Positions 1 through 8,248 are shown, counted from the first letter of the stretch. The stretch is DNA of 44,198 nucleotides from DATLYB01 sp964502525 (GCA_964502525.1 CAZCXH010000019.1:1-44198), one strand, 5' to 3'. The notes: generated from the letters alone by a model not told the origin. A program made the numbers and translations.

Positions 1-1397
1 TGGAAGATGATATACAGCAGCAGCATGCCCGCTCCTATTGCAAGCGGCACCACCGTGAGCCAAAGGATGTAAGCATTATCGCCCGCTGACGACATCACCC
101 CCGCAATTTGTTCAATTACCAGCTTAACATTCAGCGAAACGATTACGAGAGCGCATATCCAGGCAAGCATCCTGATTTTATTTGTGATGGCAAACTCGCC
201 CATTTTTTCTTTGTCGCTGACAAAATGGATGAGGGGTGCGATCGCAAAACCTAACTGCAAACTTAGGATCACCTGGCTCAGCACCAGAAGTTTTGTCGTG
301 GAGTCTTCTCCAAACGCAACAATGGTGATCAGCGCGGGAATGATGGCAATCAGGCGCGTAATCAGCCTGCGCAGCCACGGCTGGATGCGCAGGTTCAAAT
401 AACCCTCCATTACGATTTGCCCGGCAAGCGTCCCTGTGATGGTGGAGCTTTGTCCGGCAGCTATCAGCGCCACCGCGAACAGGATGGGCGCCCATTGCGT
501 ACCGAGCATGGGAGCAAGAAATTGATGAGCGTCTTTCAACTCTGTCACCCCGAACATGCCGTTGCGGTAAAATGCCGATGCTGCCAGCACGAGGATTGCC
601 GAGTTTACCAGAAAGGCAAGGTTGAGGGCAATCGCTGAATCAACCATATTGAATTTCAAGGCTGTCCTTATTCCCTTTGGGGAACGCTCGATTTTTCTTG
701 TCTGCACTAATGCTGAATGTAAATACAAATTATGGGGCATCACCGTTGCACCGATAATGCCGATGGCAATATAAAGCGCTTCGTCTGCAGGAATATAGGG
801 TACAAATCCCCTGACCAACTCGCCTGCATCGGGTTTTGCGAAAACCATTTCGGTAAAAAACGATATTCCGATAATGGCTACCAGCGCGAGGATGAACGCT
901 TCCATCTTTCGCATTCCGTAGCTCTGAAGCAAGAGGATAAGGAAAGTGTCGAATACGGTAATGCCGACTCCGATAATCAACGGGATGCCGAACAACAGTT
1001 GCAGCCCTATCGCCATGCCGAGCACTTCGGCAAGGTCTGTGGCGGCAATGGCGATTTCAGCAAGCAACCATAAAATGAAATTCACCAAAGGCGGATAGGT
1101 TTCGCGTGACGACTGCGCCAGATCACGCCCCCTGACCACCCCAAGCCTTGCGCTCAGGCTTTGCAGCAGCAGAGCCATGAGGTTCGACATGAGCAGCACC
1201 CAAATCAAACTGTAGCCGAATTTGCTTCCTCCGGCAATATCCGTAGCCCAGTTGCCGGGGTCCATGTAGCCAACGCTTACGAGATAGGCGGGGCCTAAAA
1301 AAGCGAGCAGTTTGCGCCAAAAGCCCTTGCCGGAAGGGATATCCACCGTTGAATGAACTTCGGAAAGCGAAGGCGATGATGATTTATTCCGATTCAT
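1..1397 (-). CDS. mntH: Nramp-family divalent metal (Mn2+/Fe2+) transporter, C-terminus cut by window edge
   Basis: Proton-coupled importer of Mn2+/Fe2+ in the inner membrane. I translated this strand by hand from the ATG at 1395-1397; the frame stays open to the window edge, giving 465 codons. Two Nramp signatures are visible: DPGN at residues 46-49 (first metal-site helix) and MPHN at about 220-223 (TM6), which bind the metal in this family. The rest is a chain of hydrophobic helices, the last visible one reading VPLAIGAGMLLLYIIF. The usual core is 400-450 residues, so the protein is nearly complete and may carry a short extra C-terminus. The start was chosen because the short polar N-terminus (MNRNKSSSPSLSEVHS) is followed directly by the first helix. 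It lies downstream of an operator-like palindrome at 1443-1456, fitting metal-dependent repression. Confidence in the family is high; the Mn versus Fe preference cannot be read from sequence. Confidence 0.95.
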   Translation of the reverse strand, partial: MNRNKSSSPSLSEVHSTVDIPSGKGFWRKLLAFLGPAYLVSVGYMDPGNWATDIAGGSKFGYSLIWVLLMSNLMALLLQSLSARLGVVRGRDLAQSSRETYPPLVNFILWLLAEIAIAATDLAEVLGMAIGLQLLFGIPLIIGVGITVFDTFLILLLQSYGMRKMEAFILALVAIIGISFFTEMVFAKPDAGELVRGFVPYIPADEALYIAIGIIGATVMPHNLYLHSALVQTRKIERSPKGIRTALKFNMVDSAIALNLAFLVNSAILVLAASAFYRNGMFGVTELKDAHQFLAPMLGTQWAPILFAVALIAAGQSSTITGTLAGQIVMEGYLNLRIQPWLRRLITRLIAIIPALITIVAFGEDSTTKLLVLSQVILSLQLGFAIAPLIHFVSDKEKMGEFAITNKIRMLAWICALVIVSLNVKLVIEQIAGVMSSAGDNAYILWLTVVPLAIGAGMLLLYIIF

Positions 1398-1437
1398 TAT
1401 GAAGAAACGAAATTACATCTTTTCAATCATCTAAATT

Positions 1438-1456
1438 CTAAATTAGGGTGACCTAA
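1438..1456 (-). promoter_or_regulatory. DtxR/MntR-like operator overlapping a -7-like element, upstream of mntH
   Basis: A palindrome TTAGGGTGACCTAA lies at 1443-1456, about 46 bases upstream of the mntH start codon. Its half-sites TTAGG/CCTAA match the half-site type bound by DtxR-family metal repressors. On the minus strand it overlaps TAATTTAG (1438-1445), one base off the Bacteroidota -7 consensus TAnnTTTG, so a bound repressor would block transcription. Family-level knowledge of the half-site is established; the link to a specific regulator is inference, since no such regulator is in the window. Confidence 0.5.
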
Positions 1457-1525
1457 AAATTACTTAACCAACTCGATCTCTAAAAAAGCCAGGTTTTTGA
1501 AACAATAGTTCGTTACTTTTTTCGA

Positions 1526-1629
1526 ACATCAGGGCTAAAGCCCTTGTGAACGCTCTGTTCTGCTCAAACCCCGCCTTTAAAGGCGGGGTTAATGGATAGC
1601 GCGTCACTAAAGGGCTTTAGCCCTGATGT
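1526..1629. repeat. REP-like nested palindromic element, family 1, full copy
   Basis: Perfect 20-bp inverted arms (ACATCAGGGCTAAAGCCCTT at 1526-1545 and its complement at 1610-1629) enclose a perfect 24-bp palindrome at 1567-1590 (GC-rich arm AACCCCGCCTTT). A second, partial copy with the same order of parts is at 22103-22161 and a degenerate arm is near 31087-31108. The form resembles REP/BIME elements mobilised by Y1 (RAYT) transposases. It lies in the 276-base gap between two minus-strand genes. Confidence 0.8.
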
Positions 1630-1673
1630 AAAAAAACTACCGGACTATTGTGAAAAATGAAAATGGGTTATTG

Positions 1674-4523
1674 CTATCTCAGCAAAGCCACCGTTCCTGT
1701 TCTCTGGGTTGGACGGTCAATATCCGGAGGGGTGTGGTATTCGATTTCCATTACGTAAACGTAAGAGCCAACCTGGGCGTCCTTGCCGTTAACGGTTCCA
1801 TCCCAGCCGTTGCCTGGTCCGCTCGGCTGATCGGACTTTTCATAAACCAACTCGCCCCAGCGGTTATAGATTTTCACGCTCACCTTTGATACGTTATCGT
1901 CCCTCCAGATGTCAAACGTCCCGTTATAATCATCTCCGTTGGGGGAGAACGCATTGGGAACGGCAACGTCAAACGTGCCGCCTTCGCAATTGGCGGTAGG
2001 CTCGGCAACAGTTGCATCAACCACCGCTGTGCATCCATTGAAGTCGGTTACCGTCACGGTATATGAACCAAAAGCAAGATCCTTCAATTCAGAATCTGTG
2101 GAGCCGTCTGACCAGCTATAGGAGAATGGCGATGCTCCGCTCACCGTGAGGCTGATGCTGCCGTTATCCTTGCCGATGCAGGACGGATTGGTAACGTTTC
2201 GCTGCACTTCCAACTCTTGGAATCCATGCACGGGGACATTCACGACCTTCGTGCATCCGTTGGCATCGGTGATTGCAACCTGGTAATTCCCTGCTTCCAG
2301 TCCTGAAATATCCTGCGTTGTTTCTCCATTATTCGACCATATATAGGAATAATTTGGAATGCCGCCAGAAACCTCCAAATCAACGGAACCGCTGCTTGTG
2401 CCGTAGCATCCTGCTGAATCCGCAGCAGCAGTGGCTATGATTTCGGAAGGTTCGGTAATCACCGCATCGCTGGAAACGGTACATCCGTTGGCATCGGTAA
2501 CAGTGACAGAAACAGCGCCCGCAGGCGAGCCGAACAGATCTCCGCGCGTGGAACCGTCAGTCCATGAGTACGCATAGTTGAGCGTCCCTCCGGAAACCTC
2601 CAGGTCAACGCCTCCGGTGGCGCCTCCAAAGCAAATATTGTTTTGAACACCGGCAATTGTGGAAACGAGCGGCTGAGGTTCGTTAATGAGGAATGTCTCG
2701 GGCGTATAGCATATTCTGCCGTTGCCGGTATTGTCATAAACCGAAAGTTGATACACCCCCGGCATCAGGTTGGTTGCGCTGGCGGCAGTGGAAACATTAG
2801 GGTCCCAAACATAGCTGTACCCGCCCGGAAGACCGCCTGATGCTGTGATATAAATTGCTCCGTTGCCTTCGCCATTGCACCTGACGTCAACCACATTGTC
2901 AACGGTGATGACGATGGGGTTGTTTGCAGAAACCGTGTCAGAAGCAGTTGCCGTACAGAATTCAAAATCGCTCACAGTTACCGAGTAAATACCAGCGGCA
3001 AGGTTAGACAGCGTGTCACCGGTAAGACCGGTGTTCCAGGTAAAACTTCTGTAAGGAGTGACACCGCCAACAACTGTTGCTTTCGCAGTGCCGTCAACCT
3101 GTCCGCTGCAGGTAAGGTCAGTTGTTGCCACGGTAACGGTCAGGGAATCGGGATCCCTTAAGGTAGTGGAGGCTGTTGCCTGGCAGCCGGAGAAATCAGT
3201 CACTGTTACAGCGTATGTTCCGGCTGCAAGCCCTGTATTGAGAGTGTCGTTATAGCCATTGCTCCATGAAATCGTGAAAGGATCAGTACCCCCAATTATG
3301 TCCACTTCAACCAACCCATCGTTGTATCCAAAGCAAGATGGATTGGACCATTTTGTCGGATTTGTTGTATCAATTATCGCTGCAAATGTGAGCGCAGGGT
3401 CTTCGGAAATAACAAGCTCAAACGGACCGAAATCCGTGGCGGCCTTGCCATCAACGATTACATAATATGTTCCTGTTCTGCAAAGCGTTTTGGAAATTCT
3501 CGACTGTGTGCCGCATCCCGTTCCGTCATCGTTGGAGCCGTCAATATCGGTAATTGCGCAGCCATTGTACAGCAGGTAAACGTATGTGTCGAAAAATGTG
3601 TTGCTGCAGGTGCTGATGGTGATGCCGATCGGATTGTTGATGGTGAATTTGTAAAAAGCATCATTGCCGGGGCTGCCGGAGAAAGTGTTGTTGTAACATT
3701 CCGTACTGTTGAAATGCCTCAGCGTATCGCCAAGTCCGATGGTTCCAAGGTCTAATGCGGTGGGGCAATCAACGCCACCGCTGAAACGGTAACGCGATTC
3801 AATCTGCGGACGGTAGTAATTATTGCTGGGGCAGTTGCCAATCACATAACCATGGCTGTTCCAGCGGCAGGGGGGGCCTGCGGCACGGTAATCGAGGGCG
3901 GTTTGAAAGGGATCGGCATTGCAGTAGAGGTCATCCTCCATTGCCAATGTGGAAATTCCAAACACCGTTATACAGTTGGTATTATTGCCATCATACACGC
4001 ATCTGGAAAAACCATCATTGCTTTGGCAATCGTTTGATAAGACAAAAGGGATGCCGCTCGGCAGCAAGTCAAAGTCTGCAGGTTTCTCATCTTCCCACCC
4101 TTCTATTTTCAAATCAAAGAACTTAGGAACCTGTGCGCCAAACGGTATATTCAATAATACGGTTTGCGGTGCGTAAACATAATTTTCAGGGCCTCCTACG
4201 CTCATTGCCAAATCAGCCTGTATGCAGGCTCCGCCCAGCCAGCTTGCGCTCGTGAGATCCGGATTTGCTCGAGCCCATACTTTGCAGCTTAATTCATCAG
4301 TGGAAAGAGAACCCACTGAACTGCAAAGTTGCGGAACAGTGTTGCAAATCAGATTGCCCAAAGTAACATCATCAGCCTGGGTTAAGTCAGGATGGTAGTC
4401 CACCTGCAATCCCGTCACCCGGATTTCCAGCGTCATCGGTCCATCATTGTATGTCTGGGCGGAAACGCAGATATTTATAAAAAGGGCAGAGACAAATAGC
4501 GCTGATTTGATATTCAGTTTCAT
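1674..4523 (-). CDS. Large secreted SprB-repeat protein with T9SS type B sorting domain
   Basis: Secreted or surface protein of 949 residues. The start at 4523 was chosen because MKLNIKSALFVSALFINIC followed by VSAQ is a clear signal peptide; the frame is open further upstream but would run through the DedA gene on the other strand. After a Cys-rich N-terminal region (to about residue 370, ending in a PPC-like beta domain with the words YKFTINNP and TGTYYVIVDG) come six SprB-type repeats (about 390-830), each with a Cys, a DG/NG turn, SGG and a WS/WN core, ending in VTVTDxxGC. The end (about 854-949) is a CHU_C/gliding-motility-associated sorting domain: PNAFSPNGDD, NRWGELVYE, WDGT, then a final TGTVALLR. 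T9SS should export it and attach it at the surface, possibly as adhesin; substrate is not readable. No PorP/SprF gene is adjacent. Confidence 0.9.
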   Translation of the reverse strand: MKLNIKSALFVSALFINICVSAQTYNDGPMTLEIRVTGLQVDYHPDLTQADDVTLGNLICNTVPQLCSSVGSLSTDELSCKVWARANPDLTSASWLGGACIQADLAMSVGGPENYVYAPQTVLLNIPFGAQVPKFFDLKIEGWEDEKPADFDLLPSGIPFVLSNDCQSNDGFSRCVYDGNNTNCITVFGISTLAMEDDLYCNADPFQTALDYRAAGPPCRWNSHGYVIGNCPSNNYYRPQIESRYRFSGGVDCPTALDLGTIGLGDTLRHFNSTECYNNTFSGSPGNDAFYKFTINNPIGITISTCSNTFFDTYVYLLYNGCAITDIDGSNDDGTGCGTQSRISKTLCRTGTYYVIVDGKAATDFGPFELVISEDPALTFAAIIDTTNPTKWSNPSCFGYNDGLVEVDIIGGTDPFTISWSNGYNDTLNTGLAAGTYAVTVTDFSGCQATASTTLRDPDSLTVTVATTDLTCSGQVDGTAKATVVGGVTPYRSFTWNTGLTGDTLSNLAAGIYSVTVSDFEFCTATASDTVSANNPIVITVDNVVDVRCNGEGNGAIYITASGGLPGGYSYVWDPNVSTAASATNLMPGVYQLSVYDNTGNGRICYTPETFLINEPQPLVSTIAGVQNNICFGGATGGVDLEVSGGTLNYAYSWTDGSTRGDLFGSPAGAVSVTVTDANGCTVSSDAVITEPSEIIATAAADSAGCYGTSSGSVDLEVSGGIPNYSYIWSNNGETTQDISGLEAGNYQVAITDANGCTKVVNVPVHGFQELEVQRNVTNPSCIGKDNGSISLTVSGASPFSYSWSDGSTDSELKDLAFGSYTVTVTDFNGCTAVVDATVAEPTANCEGGTFDVAVPNAFSPNGDDYNGTFDIWRDDNVSKVSVKIYNRWGELVYEKSDQPSGPGNGWDGTVNGKDAQVGSYVYVMEIEYHTPPDIDRPTQRTGTVALLR

Positions 4524-4610
4524 GCTGGCAGTGTTATCGGGTTCAAAAGGGATGTAAAAATTACAATTTTTAGGGAAATAGCCAAGTGTTTTGATTTTTT
4601 TGTCAAAGAG

Positions 4611-4641
4611 TTGCCATGCCCGATATATTCCGGCATCTTTG
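4611..4641 (+). promoter_or_regulatory. Candidate promoter for the DedA gene
   Basis: TTG at 4611-4613, a 20-base spacer and CATCTTTG at 4634-4641 approximate the Bacteroidota promoter (TTG, about 19 bases, TAnnTTTG), with one mismatch in the -7 box. The TTG at 4611 can also be read as an in-frame start codon but fits better as the -33 element. Confidence 0.35.
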
Positions 4642-4655
4642 CGCATTCTAACTCT

Positions 4656-5306
4656 ATGGAACACCTGAAGGACTTCATTGATTTCTTCCTCCACCTTGAC
4701 GATCATCTTCAGCGCATCATCTCGGAATATGGAACCACTACCTATATCATCCTTTTCGCCATCATCTTCATAGAAACCGGACTGGTGGTGATGCCGCTGC
4801 TGCCGGGCGACTCGCTGCTCTTTGCAGCAGGCACCTTTGCTGCCGTTGGCTCGCTTAATATCTACTGGCTGATCTTTTTGCTTTTCATCGCTGCCGTGCT
4901 GGGCGACACGGTGAATTATTTCCTCGGAAAAACCATCGGGCTGAAGGCGCTTCACTGGAAGATTGCCGGCAGGCAAATCGTGAAGCAGGAATACCTTGAC
5001 AAGACGCACGGCTTCTATGAAAAATACGGAGCCAAGACCATCGTAATCGCCCGCTTTGTGCCGATAGTGCGCACCTTCGCGCCTTTTGTTGCGGGCATCG
5101 GGGAGATGAGTTACGGAAAATTCATTTCCTACAATGTCATTGGCGGTGCCGTTTGGGTGGCGGGATTAACGCTGCTCGGATATTTCTTCGGAAATATCCC
5201 GATCGTGAAAAAGAATTTCGAAACGGTGATCCTCGCCATCATCTTCATCTCGGTGTTGCCGATGATTGTCGAGTTGGCGAGGCATTGGCGCGGAAAGAGG
5301 AAATAA
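4656..5306 (+). CDS. DedA-family (SNARE-associated / VTT domain) inner-membrane protein
   Basis: Inner-membrane protein of 216 residues, the usual size for DedA proteins. The ATG at 4656 (MEHLKDFIDFF) is preferred to an upstream TTG at 4611. Family marks are ETGLVVMPLLPGDSLLF near residues 40-56, DTVNYFLGKTIG, and the conserved arginine block RFVPIVRTFAPFVAGIG followed by GGAVWV. DedA/VTT proteins act in membrane lipid homeostasis; some members flip undecaprenyl phosphate or phosphatidylethanolamine, but which lipid this one handles cannot be told. It is divergent from the cargo gene at 1674-4523 and is probably transcribed alone, with a small hairpin right at its stop codon. Confidence 0.92.
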   Translation: MEHLKDFIDFFLHLDDHLQRIISEYGTTTYIILFAIIFIETGLVVMPLLPGDSLLFAAGTFAAVGSLNIYWLIFLLFIAAVLGDTVNYFLGKTIGLKALHWKIAGRQIVKQEYLDKTHGFYEKYGAKTIVIARFVPIVRTFAPFVAGIGEMSYGKFISYNVIGGAVWVAGLTLLGYFFGNIPIVKKNFETVILAIIFISVLPMIVELARHWRGKRK

Positions 5307-5320
5307 TCTTTTGAAAGATT
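5305..5320 (+). terminator. Short hairpin at the end of the DedA gene
   Basis: AATCTTT and AAAGATT form a 7-bp stem at 5305-5320 directly at the stop codon, followed by a T-rich tract (5329-5339). The stem is short and AT-rich, so this is only a weak terminator candidate. Confidence 0.25.
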
Positions 5321-5380
5321 CGCATATCTTTTCTTTTTCACCGGAAATCATTATCTTTATTTTTCGCAAAAACCACTTCC

Positions 5381-5818
5381 ATGATGAAACTGACAAACCT
5401 TCTGACCATCGCGCTCGTCATCGCGCTGACGGGATGCGAAAAAACCCCTTTCAAAAAAGATTTTGAAAAGCAAGACCTTTACGGTGAATGGCACCTTGTG
5501 AAAAAAGAGGTTAACGGGAATACGCAATACCCGGGTGAAACGGGGAAAAACGACAAACTCGTGCTGAACAGCAGCAGTTTCCTTTGGATTGATGAGGGAC
5601 AGTCAATGGAGGGCGAATGGACGCCACATCTCCGCATCGGCAGCATCTCGCTGATGGAAACCGGAGTTTATGAGTGCATCTATTTCAATGTGGAGGAGTT
5701 GAGTTCTTCTGAACTTGTGCTTGAGAAGCAAGCGATGCATTTGACGCGACAAAAGTTTTTTTTCGTTTCTTCTCCTGTTGTTGCGCCTGCGCCAGATCAG
5801 GGCGGAAGCGTTCAGTGA
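5381..5818 (+). CDS. Small lipoprotein with lipocalin-like repeat of Trp/Gly motifs
   Basis: Predicted lipoprotein of 145 residues. The N-terminus MMKLTNLLTIALVIALTGC is a signal peptide ending in a lipobox (LTGC), so the Cys at residue 19 should be lipidated. The mature part contains LYGEWHLVKKEVNG, a pattern common at the start of lipocalin-like domains in Bacteroidota (G-x-W), and GEWTPHL later. Function unknown. Either of two adjacent ATGs (5381, 5384) could start it. It is 74 bases downstream of the DedA gene on the same strand. Confidence 0.75.
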   Translation: MMKLTNLLTIALVIALTGCEKTPFKKDFEKQDLYGEWHLVKKEVNGNTQYPGETGKNDKLVLNSSSFLWIDEGQSMEGEWTPHLRIGSISLMETGVYECIYFNVEELSSSELVLEKQAMHLTRQKFFFVSSPVVAPAPDQGGSVQ

Positions 5819-5874
5819 GTCAGCACACCGTCTGGCGGTTCTAAAAATCCTGCCGCTTAGAGACTGTTTAATTT

Positions 5875-5994
5875 TATACCATCGGTAAACAGGTTTCCGA
5901 ATTTGTACATTATAGTCCCCGATGGTGTATCCTCCGAAGGAGTCCGGAGTCTTTCGGACCGATCACAGTTCGTTTTTTACAATTGCTTCGGGAT
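5875..5994. repeat. Two-hairpin dispersed repeat, family 2, copy 1
   Basis: About 120 bp that recur in inverted orientation at 31165-31284 with high similarity over the whole length (hand alignment). One part has arms ACCATCGG/CCGATGGT; the next is a near-perfect palindrome around TCCGGA (5935-5960, TCCGAAGGAG... CTTTCGGA). It fills most of the gap between the lipoprotein and beta-barrel genes. Confidence 0.75.
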
Positions 5995-6029
5995 ATCTGC
6001 GGTTACCCTATTTTACTGCGTCATCTGCG
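5989..6029. repeat. Dispersed repeat, family 3, copy 1
   Basis: Read on the minus strand this is CGCAGATGACGCAG, a short AT-rich stretch, then GTAACCGCAGATATC. A related word order (TGCAGAGGACACAG ... GATCACAGATAC) occurs at 22258-22318. Both copies follow a TTGCTTCGGGAT/TTGTTTCGGGAT word, so families 2 and 3 may travel together. Confidence 0.5.
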
Positions 6030-6060
6030 TTCTGGTGCCGGTATCAGCCCGGCAGGACGG

Positions 6061-6735
6061 TTAAAAATAAACCCCGATATTGAAGTTGACAGTTATTTTA
6101 AAACCGTTATACCATATATCCGTGCCCGTCTTTTGGTTTCGCGTGTAGTACACGGCATAGTTCCTCCTGTAGCCGACTCCGGTTACTAACTCCATGACAA
6201 AGCTGCCGCCTAAAATAAGCTGGTAGCCCACCAGAGCGCTGGCGTTGAGATAAACGATGCGCGCCCTGCTATCGGGAAAATTATCCTCCTCAGCATTTAA
6301 AAAATTATAGGATACATGGGGCCCTACAAACAAGCCGTTCGGAGCTTTCAGCGCCTTAATCGGATAAAACTTATACCCGCCCTGCACCCTGCCTCCCAGC
6401 TTAGGATCCCAGTTGGTGCCGTTGGTCTTATTGGTGGAATCCCAGATCGCCATCGTCAGGAAATTTTGAAAATTGAGCGACACCCCCGCGTAGTAGGATT
6501 GCTGCGGGGCAACAAGAAGTTCATAGATGACGCGCGCTTCGGCTGCTGCCGGAATCTGCCCGATAAAAAGCGCTGTTGGCGCTATCTTGATGATGTTGGC
6601 TTTCGGGCGCTTGACTTTCTCTTCTTCGAATGCCGGTAGCCTGACAGCCTCTTCATCCTCGTACTGGGCATGCGCACCGCGCTGCATAGCGATGATGAGC
6701 GACAAAAGCATTACAACTTTAAAGCACCGTTTCAT
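6061..6735 (-). CDS. Secreted outer-membrane beta-barrel-like protein
   Basis: Predicted outer-membrane protein of 224 residues. MKRCFKVVMLLSLIIAMQ followed by RGAHA-Q is a signal peptide; the start at 6735 gives the best one, though an in-frame ATG at 6756 would add seven residues. The mature part shows alternating polar/aromatic strands (YYAGVSLNFQNF, GGRVQGGYKFYP, GLFVGPHVSYNF, YLNASALVGYQL, GSFVMELVTGVGYRR) and ends in FNIGVYF with a terminal Phe, typical of barrels. It resembles the DUF3575-like small barrels of Bacteroidota. No specific role can be assigned. It lies alone on this strand, with a repeat block beyond its 3' end. Confidence 0.75.
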   Translation of the reverse strand: MKRCFKVVMLLSLIIAMQRGAHAQYEDEEAVRLPAFEEEKVKRPKANIIKIAPTALFIGQIPAAAEARVIYELLVAPQQSYYAGVSLNFQNFLTMAIWDSTNKTNGTNWDPKLGGRVQGGYKFYPIKALKAPNGLFVGPHVSYNFLNAEEDNFPDSRARIVYLNASALVGYQLILGGSFVMELVTGVGYRRNYAVYYTRNQKTGTDIWYNGFKITVNFNIGVYF

Positions 6736-6834
6736 TACATCAGAAATATAGCGCATAAAATAACAGCGGGTGTAAAGATATGCAGGAAGACCTTTGGGGG
6801 GGCAATGGACCCGGTTAACGCAGCAGGGAATTGA

Positions 6835-7365
6835 TCAAAACCGCGACTCAATTGCTTTGTATTCATCTATTTTCTTTCCTATCCATTTCTGAATATCCAG
6901 CGTCAGCAGCATGAGCCTGATGTATTCATTTTCCGCCTGAGTCTTCAGCTTGTCAATATCGAGGTTCAGCTTTCCGAACGTTTCTGCCAATTCTTTTGCG
7001 CCCGTCTTCTCCGGCAGGTGCATGAAGAAACGGAAGATGAGCCGTTCATATTGGTAATTATCCTCCAGCTTTCTCACCGTTTCATAAAACTGCTTCGCCC
7101 GGATGTGCATAAGCGTGTTTTTGCATTTGAAGACTTTGCCTTTTGATTCATAGGTGGTTTCAAACATCGCCATCAGGTGAAGGATTCTGCCCGAGGTGAG
7201 TTGGTCAACCCGCGTCATCGAGGTGGATTTCTCCCCGATTAGCTTTTCGGAAAAATCAAGGCTCTCATCATACTCTTTGTTGCTGAAGAAAATATCCGCG
7301 ATAAGATAACAAGATGTTATCGCAAGTGAAGACTTGAATGAACGAAGGGGATTCTTTATATAGTG
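6835..7365 (-). pseudogene. C-terminal remnant of a TPR-like protein
   Basis: The frame is open from a stop at 7366-7368 to the stop at 6835, about 176 codons, but the first ATG is only at 7218 (127 codons to the stop). The part before that ATG reads like TPR helix sequence (CYLIADIFFSNKEYDESLDF), and the rest (RILHLMAMFET, LMHIRAKQFYETVRKLEDN, LIFRFFMHL) resembles the helical C-terminus of TPR proteins of about 450-530 residues common in Bacteroidota. The N-terminal two thirds are missing. The break falls in a zone holding a repeat word (7331-7350). I therefore read it as a truncated gene; a short expressed protein from 7218 is not excluded. Confidence 0.55.
7331..7350. repeat. Copy A of the cassette-boundary repeat word
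   Basis: GACTTGAATGAACGAAGGGG. The same word recurs at 8229-8248, 8754-8772 and 9612-9628 and, with changes, at 7491-7508. This copy lies inside the open frame of the TPR-like remnant (minus strand reading PLRSFKS), so it may be ancestral coding sequence captured by the repeat or the break point itself. Confidence 0.7.
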
Positions 7366-7480
7366 CTACGTGCCCGTTTTGCTCGGAGTGCAGGCGCATA
7401 TCTATCAGGTGCTATATAGGTGAAAAAATACGAATTGAGGAGGAGGATTTGCAAGGCTTTTGATAATCGAAGTACTTGGC

Positions 7481-7508
7481 TTGGCTCGAAGACTTAATGA
7501 ACGCGGGG
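7481..7508. repeat. Copy B of the cassette-boundary repeat, left of the DUF433/DUF5615 pair
   Basis: TTGGCTCGAAGACTTAATGA then ACGCGGGG. It matches the right ends of copies D and E (GGCTTGACGCGAGGACTTGAA and CTTGGCGCGAAGACTTGAAT), with one base missing in the GACTTGAATGAACG core. It lies 110 bases before the DUF433 start codon. Confidence 0.6.
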
Positions 7509-7585
7509 GAATGAATGCTTTTTCGATAATCAGTTCCATACTTTAATTTACCCCGAATACCCGGATAAAACCTGTTTCCAACTCA

Positions 7586-7603
7586 TAAATTTGAATAATT
7601 TTG
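7586..7603 (+). promoter_or_regulatory. Two -7 elements upstream of the DUF433 antitoxin gene
   Basis: TAAATTTG (7586-7593) and TAATTTTG (7596-7603) each match the Bacteroidota -7 consensus TAnnTTTG exactly, 15-32 bases ahead of the ATG at 7618. No good TTG is found 19 bases upstream of either, so only the -7 part is supported. Confidence 0.4.
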
Positions 7604-7617
7604 AGTACTGTTGAGCG

Positions 7618-7848
7618 ATGACCTACAAAAAATACATTGAGCGGAATCCTAACGTAATGCTGGGCAAGCCTGTTATCAGGGGAACACGCATCACGGTTGA
7701 ACTCATCATGAGGAAGTTGGCGGGCGGCTACACTGTGGCCGACCTGCTGGAAAGCTACACCCATCTCAGGAAAGAACAGATTCTTGCCGCTTTTGAATAT
7801 GCTGCCGACCTCATCTCGCACGAGGAAAGTCTTGGAGAGGCGGCATGA
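7618..7848 (+). CDS. DUF433 family antitoxin
   Basis: DUF433 protein of 76 residues, the usual family size. It contains the family pattern NPNVMLGKPVIRGTRITVEL (residues 10-29), a small three-helix DNA-binding domain with MRKLAGGYTVADLLE and YTHLRKEQILAAFEYA. DUF433 proteins are predicted antitoxins (VapB45-type) that bind DNA and neutralise a partner nuclease. Its last codons overlap the downstream gene by four bases (ATGA), the typical coupling of such pairs. The ATG at 7618 has no competing upstream start. The pair sits between repeat copies B and C. Confidence 0.88.
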   Translation: MTYKKYIERNPNVMLGKPVIRGTRITVELIMRKLAGGYTVADLLESYTHLRKEQILAAFEYAADLISHEESLGEAA

Positions 7849-8192
7849 TAGTAGCCGATGAAAACATTGACGGCTCGCTCGTGGAACAACTGCGCAAAAA
7901 AGGCTTCGAAGTAGAATATATCCGCGAGCTTTCACCCGGAATGGATGACCGCGACATTATCAAATTCGTTAAGGGAAAGTCCGCAATCCTGCTCACGGAG
8001 GACAAGGATTTCGGAGAATTGGTTTTCGCTTACAACTTCAAAAATCTTTCAGTCATTTTCCTGCGGCATGAAAAAGATGACTTCCCCATCGTGAAGAAGC
8101 GACTGTTATCCGTCCTGAATTCTTATTGCAACAAAAGCGGTCATTTCTTCATTATCATCACCCGAAGCAAAGTCAGAATTACGGAATTTTAG
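7845..8192 (+). CDS. DUF5615 (PIN-like) toxin, partner of the DUF433 protein
   Basis: PIN-like nuclease-fold protein of 115 residues. It begins MIVADENIDGSLVEQLRKKG, the DEN motif (residues 5-7) being the first acidic cluster of the DUF5615/Mut7-C-like group, followed by VEYIRELSPGMDD and the second acidic cluster LLTEDKDFGELV (D53, D55). In this group the acidic residues are thought to bind metal for RNA cleavage. Translation is coupled to the upstream DUF433 gene by an ATGA overlap. All key acidic residues are present, so the toxin looks intact. RNA target unknown. Confidence 0.85.
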   Translation: MIVADENIDGSLVEQLRKKGFEVEYIRELSPGMDDRDIIKFVKGKSAILLTEDKDFGELVFAYNFKNLSVIFLRHEKDDFPIVKKRLLSVLNSYCNKSGHFFIIITRSKVRITEF

Positions 8193-8228
8193 CAACAGCT
8201 TCCATCCGCCTGCTTAGGAATGGAATCT

Positions 8229-8248
8229 GACTTGAATGAACGAAGGGG
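8229..8248. repeat. Copy C of the cassette-boundary repeat, right of the DUF433/DUF5615 pair
   Basis: GACTTGAATGAACGAAGGGG, identical over 20 bases to copy A, 37 bases after the DUF5615 stop codon. Confidence 0.7.

Noticed and set aside
4524..5009. Open upstream extension of the cargo gene at 1674-4523
   Set aside because: The extension lies over the DedA gene on the other strand and is not protein-like; the signal peptide beginning at 4523 gives the true start.
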